Below are positions 38,816-62,000 of a stretch of DNA of 62,000 nucleotides, in pieces (position 1 is the first letter of the stretch; the number at the start of each line of letters is the position of its first letter). Under the pieces are notes generated by a model. It ran no database searches and was not told where the DNA came from. It was given only the letters and a program-made list of their open reading frames with translations. The DNA is from Glandiceps talaboti (lineage: Eukaryota; Hemichordata; Enteropneusta; Spengelidae), in the NCBI RefSeq assembly GCF_964340395.1, contig NC_135570.1:4510322-4572321 (forward strand), in the 5' to 3' direction. The position numbers and the translations under genes were made by a program.

Positions 38816-39559
38816 TTCCTCATCTTGTTAATATACATAGACCAAATCATGTTATCGTTTATGTGATATATGCCTAAATACAAAGTTTTGGTTCTGTAAA
38901 TATCAAGTGCTCCAGCAAGTAAAATGATATAATATGCGATGATATCCACGAAAAAAGTTTACTATTGACCATAAGATTCTTAGATTATATATCATAATTT
39001 CTCACACGATCGTTACAATTTGATTAAATGTCACCAATCTATATGGAACTACACCGTCTTCATGCCAAAATACCGTCTTTTAAAAGTGTACAGGTACCAA
39101 GCTTTGTTTAGAAATTATTCAAGCCTTAACCATTTATACATTGTATAGTTATTACATTGCATAAGTAACATACACCGGTCTTTGTCTGCAGTGGTCATTT
39201 GTTAAAATACCATTTCAAACACAGCGACCATTGATACTGCTGACATGTCGCGTCGGCCTTATTTTACAGATATGTGAGAGATCGGTCTATGCATGCATGA
39301 ATGGTTGTTCGATGCTGGTACAAAGCATACACGTACCATAAAAAACGATACGTACTCGTGACTACACACACAAACACAGCCTTACCGTAACGATGGATCA
39401 ATTGTTCTCTCGTGTTTGACACGGATGATCCCGGATATAAGCTGGTAATTTATACTCATTACTTTTCAATTTATTGTTTCTTAAGGTAAGTGTGAAAATA
39501 ATCATTACGAATTTGAGCCCTCCACCCAAACTACAAATTGGCTATACACAGGTCAAAAG

Positions 39560-39593
39560 CTCAGACCACTAAGATTTTCTATGGTGGTCTGAG
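39560..39593. repeat. Short palindrome, arms CTCAGACCAC/GTGGTCTGAG
   Basis: Exact 10-bp arms with a loop of about 14 nt. The same CTCAGACC arm forms another palindrome at 4781-4807. Confidence 0.6.
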
Positions 39594-41374
39594 GTCAAAG
39601 GAAGCTGTTTAGACGAACTCGTCTTTGCTACAAGTACAGAAAATGATACATTTAAGTGGCATGGTTCCCCTTTGTTACTGTACTACTGACGTTTTCAAAT
39701 ATTATATATAACTGTTACGGTGTGCTCATAGGTCAAGAGACCTAATGCAATAAATTGAATTGTATAATAAGTGATGTCTGTATACATGTATTAATGGATA
39801 ATAAGTTAATATATGCAATTTTGGTCATGTTGTCATTTCCGATCTAAACTTGGTTATGATCTATAGTAGTAACCTGAGGTGTATTGGTTACATCTGATAT
39901 ATAATGCACGAACCCACGGATGACTGTGATGAACCGTATAACAAGCGGGTCTATGCTGAAGCAGCGGTTGTCAACAAAGATGTCACCCTACCAATTCTCC
40001 CCGACTTTGTTTTATGCAATCGATCAAATGTCAAGATTTTAGATTAATCTGTACATTGAACAATAATTATTTCTAATTAATCAACTTTAAAGGAACACAA
40101 ACCGAGTTTATATACATTTCTGGGTGTGTACGTGTATACCTAAAATGTGGAGGAAATCGTTATGATATCAAATATGCTAACAGTGCCAGAATATGATGTT
40201 ATTGCCATATATGGAAAGCATATGTATTGATATTAACATTATACTTATATACTTTAACTGTGGTACTATGTAAATATTTTGACTCGAGTCAAATGGCATA
40301 CAAACTAAGCTTGTGTAACTTTAACGTTCGATTTGAAGTGTACATGTATGAGAACCCATTATAATTGTCAGCTTCAAATCACTCAGACTAATCTTAACAC
40401 GGAACAATTCATTTCCAAGGTTTACATAGATAGGCTTAATCCAACCATAGTGGCTTCAAATACCTGTCTTCCACAAGGTTCCAATTTTGATTTTTAGATG
40501 AAGTCGGGATGGGAAAGTTTCTACACATCGATTCACCTTGAACACGGCTGTCTCCGATCTTACACCTAATGTCTCCAGTAAGTCTGTACTGTGAATCGTC
40601 TAAGTCACCAGTCAGGGATTTGTAGCACACCTTAGTGTACAGCATCTTTCATTGACTGGTAACGTATGTTGATTACACATTCGCTTTATATACTCACATT
40701 AGATGCTAGAGGGCGCTATACATATGATGACGACGTCGACAACTTTAAGGTTGACGTATAAGTCTACTAATTTGCCATTATGTCATGTTTACAGAGGTTT
40801 CTATTCTCCGTGTATATTTAAGGAAATTTGTTGTAATATGCAAATATTACTTAGTTTTTAGTGATAATTGATGCCGCTTGGTTGATTAGGGAACTTTCGT
40901 TACAGACGTGGGCGGACCCGAGGGTAAAAAGTGAAACCAAAACAACTAGTAGCGCACAAATATTTCAAAAACTCCCTTAATATGACGTCATTGTTACTGG
41001 CCCAGATGACGTCTCCAGTTCTTAGTCTGTTATAACCATAGATTCGTCTCTGATTTTCAGTTTCATTTTGAGAAAGGAATTTATATAATTAGCCAGTATA
41101 TTTCAATCTTGGCGTCTAATGTTACAGTATTTAGGGGAATTAGACATATTCTATTTATTGTTTGAAATTATACTATACTTAGTATCAGAAAATGTATTTC
41201 AATAGTTATGACGTTAATTAGAATAGTTTATACTTGCAATGAAACTCACTAAATCTGAGAAACCGATATTACGTATACCAGTGCTATAGTTTACCACTGT
41301 ACGAGGCTGATCCCTCATACACACACTGCTGACACCAGAGTCACTAGCCACTGCCAACTACCACAAGCACCAAC

Positions 41375-41590
41375 ACCACCACCACCACTGTCACCATGCT
41401 GCTGCCACCACCTCGCCGCCGCCGCCGTCACCACCACCACCACCACCACCACCACCACCGCCGCCGCCGCCGCCGTCGCCGCCGCCGCCACCACCACCAC
41501 CACCACCACCACCACCACCACCACCACCACCACCACCACCACCACCACCACCACCACCACCACCACCGTACCACTGCCGCCACCACCTCA
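41375..41590. repeat. (CAC/CGC)n trinucleotide microsatellite
   Basis: Long CAC tract (about 41488-41566) with GCC/CGC blocks. Open frames of poly-Gly, poly-Val, poly-His or poly-Trp across it are artefacts. Confidence 0.95.
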
Positions 41591-41688
41591 CCACCATAGC
41601 TACAACTATTGCCACAAAAAACTGTCGCATACAGTAACACTTAACATTCCTTACATTCCATTAATACCCTCGAGGCATTTTTTGTCAT

Positions 41689-41735
41689 GGATGGATGGAT
41701 GGATGGACGGACGGACGGACGGACGGACGGACGAA
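41689..41735. repeat. (GGAT)n(GGAC)n microsatellite
   Basis: Four GGAT units followed by seven GGAC units, then GAAT. Confidence 0.9.
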
Positions 41736-42639
41736 TGAATGAATTTAACACCACTGGTAAAACAGTACATCTACCTAGAGTTGAAATGACTAGATAAGTT
41801 GTCATACTGTCACTGATAATAGATAATCTTAATGTCATCATCACGGTTAAATATAAAAAACACGAGTTACTATGATTATTCTGACAATGTGACCTTATAT
41901 ATATGAACGTTTCATAACATGTTGAAGGTCTATGGTGCTTGTCATAAAAGACACATTTCACAAGTCAGTCTCTCATATCATTATGTATTTATCCTAACAT
42001 ATATACGGCTAAAATCTAAAATACAAATATACTAACTCCTATAAATCAACTTTAACATTTGTCATTTTATATAAAACTGGCATCTCATATGCTGAAACCG
42101 AAAAGTCTATGGGACGGAGAATATGGAACCCCAAAATACTACTGTGACAACCAAAACGATAGAAAACATGTACATTGACAAAGAGGGCGCAATACTCTTA
42201 TATTGCTACGTTGTTATCGAAGTGAACTTTCATAAAACAGAAGAAAATATAAAGTATCACAAATTTTCACTTCTAAAATAGGAAATAACGTAACCTTGGT
42301 ACACTTTATGGTACATATAATGTGCAACCGTGAAATGTGATTAAATATGCGATATCTTAAAAAGTACTAGTGACGCAATATTTTACATCTCGAAGATAAG
42401 GTATGACTATAAAATTTAATGGAACAATGGCAAATTAGAAAAAAAAGTAAGTACTGTTACCATGGTTACAGATTGGGAAAAAACACTATGACAGCGAAAA
42501 CAATACAGGTGCCAAGTATAAAACAAAAGCCAGTTTGGAATTTCCCCAACTTTCACTTTAGGATTCTTAGATTTACCATTTGAACTCTCTATTAAATTAA
42601 AACGGGGAAAACTTCTGACAAAAAAAACATTTCCATTGT

Positions 42640-42790
42640 GTATTCTGTTCTATTTTATTCTATTCTGTTCTATTTTATTCTATTCCTTTTATTTTATTTT
42701 ATTTTATTTTATTTTATTTTATTTTATTTTATTTTATTTTATTTTATTTTATTTTATTTTATTCTACTCTATTCTATTATATTACATTCT
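42640..42790. repeat. (TTTTA)n microsatellite
   Basis: About 17 TTTTA/ATTTT units flanked by degenerate TCTAT units on both sides. Confidence 0.95.
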
Positions 42791-43292
42791 ATGGATTTCA
42801 GTTGTAAAACAATAACAATAAATGTATCCCAAACCATAGACACTATGCGCAAACGTACAAAGCCTACATCACGGTATAGCTATTATTTGAAAATAGGGAG
42901 AAAACACAGAGGTGGGGGTGTCAGTAGCTTAGACCACGGAGGTTGTATTTTCCTCGAAGAGGAGCAGTGTCTCTCGAAAAATTCACTCGACATATGTACT
43001 TTCCACTGTCGCAAAGCGGTACTCGCTTGTTACTCGCATGTTCCACTACTATACCGTAAAGAGGCATTTTTATGATGATGATGCGACACTGACTATGGGT
43101 CTTGGGTTTGTGAATGGTTTACTTTTGGAACTTTGGGTCGTTATTGGTTCGCCAGGTTCAGAACAACAACGACACATTGACACATATACTTGTCTGGGAG
43201 TAAACTGCTATACTAGTATTTAGTTTCCAAAACCATGGCGATAGCTATACTAGTACCTCCATGGCAATACTGAATCAACTGGATATGAACAT

Positions 43293-43320
43293 AGACCCTC
43301 CACCACAACGTGGAGGGTCT
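43293..43320. repeat. Perfect palindrome AGACCCTCCAC/GTGGAGGGTCT
   Basis: Exact 11-bp arms with a 6-nt loop (CACAAC). A further palindrome with arms TCATGGAGGT/ACCTCCATGA lies at 43520-43560. Confidence 0.75.
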
Positions 43321-45616
43321 GAAGTAAGACCCCTACATATACTGTTGTTTTTCAGTGGGTGGGTATATTTTTCCATCGGTAGCAGGAGGGGGGGGGGGCA
43401 AACAAGGGAAAACTCAGTGTGGCGGAGAAGTTCCGATTTTCATACAGGAGGAGGGTAAAACATGATGATGTCTGTAAGGTAACACTCATTGTGTATGCCA
43501 AAATGAATTATTGGTATAGTCATGGAGGTGTAAGGGTCTCCCTCCAATATACCTCCATGATATCGTGGAATTGCACAAACGTTTTCCTGGTGGAGAGTGG
43601 GTGGGTAAATCATTCAAAATATTGCGGGGTGGGCAGTGGGCTGGCGGGCAAATTGAAACCCAGTGGAGAGGGGGGGGGGGGCAGATATCCTTTGACACCA
43701 GTGGGCGGGCACATAAGAACAGTGAAGTACCCTCCTCACAATTTTTTTGGGGGAGCGATTCTATAAAAACATCATTTTTGGTATGAATATATGATTAATG
43801 ACAAGCCACAATCTGTTCGTTGACTGCACCTGACTTAGCCCAATAGACAATGCATGAATGGCATTCAACACCCACGCTAGCCCTGGAAATATGAGCTGAG
43901 AGGGTATCGTCACGTTGACCCACTCCGGCCTACGTGTCGGAACCCTCGGAGCGCATATTTCCAGAGCGACACCCACGCATACTCGTGGAATGGTGCCAGA
44001 GACAATGGACGTGCAAGTGGTCTGTGGCAGCGTTCGCTCCAACATCTACTCACCTTCGATCACAAGCTTCCGTATTTCCGAATATACAAACAATGTCAGC
44101 TGTAGAAAAACGTTGTCTTCTTCTGAGCAAGTGAAACCGGACATTTGAAATATAGTTATGAAGCTCTCAGGTTTATATTAATCCTCCCCTCCAATTGGAA
44201 ACCACATTGAAAACATGCTTCACGGTACAAAAATAGCACAGTGGGGTATTCCCTCGCCGTGACGTCACAGCGTCATTAACTGATACACCGGCGTAGCCTC
44301 AGTGAGCGATCATGGTGGTTTTACTATCGGTGTGATTCCTGAGTGTAATATGTTAAAAGCTTGGAACTATCATTTTAAGATTTAATTGAGAAATTATTCA
44401 TTTTTTTGTCAAGTTGCTAAAATACAACACATAGCATGTATGGCACGAATCTAACAGAATCAAGTATGCAGTTGGCTCAAGGAAGTTAGTGATGTCACAT
44501 GATAGAGAGAGGGTCTCGTGCTACCGATTAAAACATGTACAAGCAAGATCACCCTTTCTTTGTGTTATACATTCGAATTATGATGTATTTATTTGGTTGG
44601 ATTGTCAGCTCAAAGCCACAGGCTATTTGTGGCAACCCCAAGAGGAACAAGACTCCTTTTTTGAGAGTGTGGAATCCCGAAAAATGTGCAAAACATGTGA
44701 CTTTCAATTCAGTCTTGGAAAAATAACCTTTTTTAGTTTTGATACAACGATGCGGAAAATTGTCAAGAAAAGATGTAAGAGTTAAATGTAAGATTATAAC
44801 TTGAGTCATTTCTTGTGGGTATAAAATACATTGCACCCGTATAAACGTGGAAACGATGCATGCACGTGCATGCAACCTGTGATGGGGGGGGGGGGGGGCT
44901 GCCTCTATAAATACGTGTAGCTCTGAAAAATATATGGTTCAAGAACTCCGACAAATCTTCGTTTCACTCAACGACGGAGTCGGAATCCCCAGAGTGTATA
45001 CGTGCTTCTAGCGATTTATAATACTTGCAAGATCTGTCCAATGTACATATCATGATTCCATCTTACGTCATCATCAGATTCTGTAGGTCTTGGTCGCTGC
45101 GACGATGGAGGAGAAAAAAAGACAAAGTTGAAGTTGTCTGGCAGAGATTTACCAAAACTTGGTCATGAACTAAAGAATATTCCTATATAATCGTTATAGC
45201 GTCACTGATAAGATAACACTAATCCAAGAACCTGGGATTGAAACATCGGTCATTAACAACTTTTTTTTGGAATTTCCACAATATGCGAATGCTACTTTCG
45301 AACGTTGGGGTTGTTTGTAGACTTGGCCTTACCAATACCATGAAAAGAAAATAGCAATTTGGTGGGAGTATAACTTTGTGATTATACCCTTAGCATTTCA
45401 CTTTTAATTATTTCTGATGTCTCCATATTATTTTTTTTTATCACAAACCATGCGTGAAATGGTGGTTGATAATTCACATTTTTTATATTTTTATATTATC
45501 ATCTCGTAGTTATTTTTCTGAGATTTAGTATCGAATCCGTCTAAAGCCAACAGGAATGCTATCGAAACACCAATCCTGTTTTGTTTAAATAAATTGCACT
45601 GTAACAAAATTAAAAC

Positions 45617-45680
45617 AACAACAACAATAATAATAATAACAACAACAACGATAACAACATTGATAACAACAACAACCATC
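45617..45680. repeat. Mixed AAC/AAT trinucleotide repeat
   Basis: Interrupted CAA and TAA units. Confidence 0.8.
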
Positions 45681-47351
45681 TGTGCGATGTGGTGTACAGC
45701 ACAACTGTATACATTGGAGTAATGAATTACAGACACACAAACAAGGGACTTTCCCGGAAGTATTCGTGTAATGGAAAGAAGTGACATCATTTACTATTCT
45801 GACTAAAGTGAACTGCTGGAAATTATACAATATTCTGTCAGCAACACTTGTAGCTGTTTCATCACTTTAATCAACGGGTAAGTTTGATAAGGAAAATGTT
45901 TGCATTTCAGTAAAATTTTAAGAATATTCAGCGCTTGGTTCCGAATTCTACGAACCTCTCTTGAACCTGGTAGGTACAGGACAAGTTGTCGTTCATCGCA
46001 TAGTATACTCAGTGCTAACTTTCAATTATTCAAATCAGGTATTATGGCGCGTTCATAATTCACCGCGAATTATAGTATTTCTTTTTCCACGAAAGTCTTC
46101 TTTAGATTAGTACTGAGACTAGTGCAAAGGTAGCGAAACTGTCGATTGGTTTCACATTAGTATAGTTCATATACGAGATTACTACGATCATCTCGGATCC
46201 ACTCACTATGTCTAGCTAGACTAAGTCATTTCTCTAGCACAGAAATCTATGCTAACCCCGACTGCGTTCACATCAACGTGATGAAGCTATCGCGTCCCAA
46301 CCAGATTTTAGTCAAATCAGCTTAGCTAATTCGTTGACTCTATAAGTATATACGTAGTGAGGGGAGATGATTGTAGTAATTGTAACTCGTATCGTATACG
46401 TTATAGGAACTTGAATAGTTTCAGATATGACTTGAATAATAAGTAAATTATACATGGAATTAGTAGGACTAAATATGTGGTAAAATACACACTGTATCTA
46501 CATAGTCTGACATAGTTGTTTTGGGGAGTTATTACGACTACTAGTATTTCCTATTTCCCTAAACTATGAAAATGAAACATTTCAGTGAAGTGTGTGTTGA
46601 TGTATATATGTACACAGACTTAACACGTTTCTTACTAATTCGGTACATCTATCCCCCCCCCCAACCCCATAGGAATATTCATATTTTGCTAACAATTGTC
46701 GTCATCTGTCAATACTTGAGACTATTATTGCTACAAAAGGCCAAATAAAAAACTTGTCTGATCACCCAACTGACCCTGGTTAAGTCACCAGTCCTAAACA
46801 TTTTTTCATTCAAAGAGGTAAAATGGTGAGAATTGTATTCTTCTATTACTGTGTAAATTTTCTTGTCAAAGTATCTGTGGTCATTTCTTTTTCCAACTCT
46901 CATTCCAGGGAAAGTACAGTCTGTATATTGTCTTCATCTACTTTACATATAATTGTCTTCATACTTTCTTTACACCTCATCAAACCATCTCAAAAGTTGT
47001 GACTAATGAGTATCTTATCTTAGGGTTGAATCATAGACCCTCAGGCAATTTCTCAACAAAATTTTTTAAAAAAATTAAACAAAATTTTGACCTACGTACC
47101 CTATTTTCTGAAGTCATGTTATCGGAAACAAACTATTTCTTTATTTTTGCCTTAGCTCTGTGAACAGACTGTATACATACTCATTTTATTGATGTTAGTA
47201 AATATTTTACAATTGTCTCCTTTATTCTGTCTATTTAGTTCTAATTTGTTTATAAATTAGGTGAAAAAATAATTCTGTGTTTCTGATAATTTGGCCTCAG
47301 AAAATAGGGTAGGTAGGTCAGGAATTCATTTTATTTTATTTTATCTTTTTA

Positions 47352-47382
<31 letters not shown>

Positions 47383-48320
47383 AAAAATATGGCTTTGACC
47401 CCAAAACAAACAAACTGTCAGTCAGAATACCCCTTCTGTGGTAGTTTGATGAAATATGTACAGACATCACTGGGGAAAGAAAACAGACATGCATGAAGGT
47501 CAAGAAGACTAAGAATTTCTTATCTTTAAATGTTTATAAAAATGTTAGGGTTGGAGACATAAAAAACATATTTTTTTTATTTGGCCTAACACTTTTTCGA
47601 CTTTTGGAGATTTAGCTAACAGTGAATAAATTGCCCAAGTATTTACTAGAGTTTTGTCAACTTCATTTCCTCAATATGACAGTTTTGGTGACACATTCAA
47701 TTCAATCACCAACATTTGATGAGCTCAATGGAGCACAAATAACAGTGGCCCAATGCCTCAAGATTAGATTTTTTTAATCTCACTAATACTTGGGTCTTTT
47801 TACAAAAAAAAAACTTAAAAAAAAACCACACAAGGAAATCAATCTAGTGTAATAGCCTCTTGTGTTAATACCACACTTGTTAGCATAGTGGGGGGTTCCA
47901 TTACCTGTATAGAAATTTGTGTATTATGTCATCAAAAATATTATGCCTAGAGACATGCACCAGGATTGAGTTTTGAATAGAAAGTTATGGTTCAGTTGGT
48001 AGAATACTATTGTCACTGTGATTTAGAGATGCCTGTGAGCAGAACGTTGTTTTATCAGTGGTGGATGATTAATTAAGGCTGGCTTTAAAGTTTGAAGCCT
48101 CAGAAGGTGCCGGAAAATCTCCTCATTAGCACTGTCGCACATACATAAATTCTTTCACAAGTAGAGTTTTATCAGTGGTGGACACTGTAGAAGGTGACAA
48201 GAAGTCTTCTCCTTATCACACTATCATGCACCATAAATTTGCTCACAGACCAACATAAGCACAGTACTTCACAGGATGCAATCTCTAAGTACTTTGAGCC
48301 ACCTTGTACAGACTTGACTA

Positions 48321-48453
48321 TTGTGTGTTCAGAATGTGTATTTGTGTGTGTTGTATTCTGCTGTGTGCTGTAGCCATCTCTTTAACATTACAGATCTGAG
48401 TATCATGTGTTCAGTATGTGTATTTGTATATGTTGTATTCTGCTGTGTGCTCC
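48321..48453. repeat. Two-copy tandem duplication upstream of IKK
   Basis: The segment GTGTTCAGnATGTGTATTTG ... GTTGTATTCTGCTGTGTGCT at 48325-48371 is repeated at 48407-48453 (82-bp period). A more diverged duplication (TTTTATCAGTGGTGGA) lies just upstream at 48050-48245. Confidence 0.7.
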
Positions 48454-48689
48454 CTCCCCCCAGGTATGGGGCTATGTACCGTTATCATTTACGCCTTAAT
48501 TACATAGTTTTCCTGCTGAAAAAAAAGCTAGTGAAAACCCTGAGCATGGGGTTGTTTGTGGCTTGGTTGGCACACCCTATAAACAAGGCTGACCATGAGT
48601 AATGTAACATTGCCTTTGTATTCAGATAAAGAGAAAGAAATTAATTCATCTTTCAGATCTGTGACAAGTAATTGTATAAATGCTGAACC

Positions 48690-61515
<12,826 letters not shown>

Positions 61516-61904
61516 GTAAGTGGAATTTCACAACTTTATCACATCACTTAACTTTCAATTTCCATTAACATCATCTTTTACAAATTTTCAAAAAATTCCA
61601 GCATATGAATATATTTCACTAGTCTTCTCATTGTTATAGTTAGAATGCTAGAAAGTAATTCCTTATTATTTAGACAAACTGCTCAGGTACACTGAAAGTA
61701 TGAAGGAGTGTAGTGTTTGGTAGAGTTATACCCATTGGTGGAAAAAATGTAAACTGGTGTAGCTTTTCATGCATAGTTACCATTATTTTGATTGGAAACC
61801 CAAGTAGATTATCCAGAGAAGTCAGGTATATTTGACTTACTGTCCATGGCATAAACACTGATTATCATTACTATAGAGTGTTATGTAACTATGCTACTAG
61901 TAGC

Positions 61905-62000
61905 CCAGAGACTTGTCGTGGTACTATCTTAAGAAGGTCTGTAGGCAAGGGACTTGTCTTGGTTTTACTGTCTTAAGAAGTTCTCTAGACAAGGGACTTG
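61905..62000. repeat. Doubled ACTTGTCTTGG..CTTAAGAAG repeat at the window edge
   Basis: Two successive units run from ACTTGTCnTGG to CTTAAGAAG and GGCAAGGG/GACAAGGG; a third unit starts at the edge. Related to the relic at 32268-32330. Confidence 0.55.

Larger units (their letters stand above)
33523..48689. other. 15-kb stretch without a supportable gene
   Basis: Between the divergently oriented TNIP-like (-) and IKK (+) genes. I see microsatellites (38742-38815, 41375-41590, 41689-41735, 42640-42790, 45617-45680), palindromes (36579-36625, 39560-39593, 43293-43320, 43520-43560) and a dispersed repeat (37750-37915). A weak minus-strand candidate first exon lies near 40436-40692. The region must also hold the promoters and untranslated exons of both flanking genes, which I cannot place. 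An AG at 48655-48656 before the IKK ATG suggests a 5' UTR intron. Confidence 0.5.

Noticed and set aside
41315-41640. Open frames of poly-Val, poly-Gly, poly-His and poly-Trp
   Set aside because: All are readings of one CAC/CGC trinucleotide repeat in different frames.
42638-43075. 145-codon plus-strand frame starting in the TTTTA repeat
   Set aside because: The first third is microsatellite and the rest shows no recognisable domain.

Overview
This window is nuclear DNA from a bilaterian animal and is almost certainly not vertebrate. Short exons are separated by long AT-rich introns with GT/AG splice sites. The promoters that can be recognised have TATA boxes, and microsatellites, SINE-like and foldback repeats are abundant. 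A single IKK-alpha/beta type gene and a tandem set of IL-17-like genes with short cysteine-rich products fit a marine invertebrate such as a hemichordate, lancelet or lophotrochozoan. The sequence alone does not fix the species or phylum.

Layout. Positions 1-17.4 kb hold four IL-17-like cytokine genes: three on + (starts at 378, 5603 and 12331) and one on - (start at 17285). All four share one design: a TATA box about 100-130 bp upstream of the ATG, a first coding exon of exactly 27 nt, a phase-0 intron, and a second coding exon of about 490 nt. Each is followed by a related non-coding element 0.4-0.9 kb past the stop. Positions 17.4-25.7 kb are intergenic with MITE/SINE relics. Positions 25743-33522 (-) hold a 14-exon gene for an ABIN/TNIP-family protein of about 852 residues, with coiled coils, a UBAN ubiquitin-binding motif and a C-terminal CCHC zinc finger of the NEMO/optineurin/ABIN type. 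Positions 33.5-48.7 kb hold repeats, hairpins and microsatellites but no gene I could support. From 48690 to the right edge (+) lie 13 coding exons of an I-kappa-B kinase (kinase domain, ubiquitin-like domain and start of the scaffold/dimerisation domain). The gene runs out of the window.

How they fit together. IL-17 cytokines signal to NF-kappa-B; IKK is the kinase that releases NF-kappa-B; ABIN/TNIP proteins bind linear/K63 ubiquitin chains and restrain the same pathway. The window therefore links ligands, a brake and the central kinase within 62 kb.

Most striking observations: (1) a near-identical tract of about 266 bp shared by IL-17 genes 1 and 2 inside otherwise diverged genes, pointing to gene conversion; (2) an inverted copy of TNIP exon 3 inside a TNIP intron, able to form a long RNA duplex with the real exon; (3) a conserved 3' element behind all four IL-17 genes; (4) a 32-bp hairpin just after the TNIP stop codon; (5) a second, degenerate UBAN-like segment in TNIP; (6) several unannotated foldback elements and short palindromes. 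I saw no rRNA or tRNA genes (only tRNA-like SINE heads), no CRISPR array and no viral gene.
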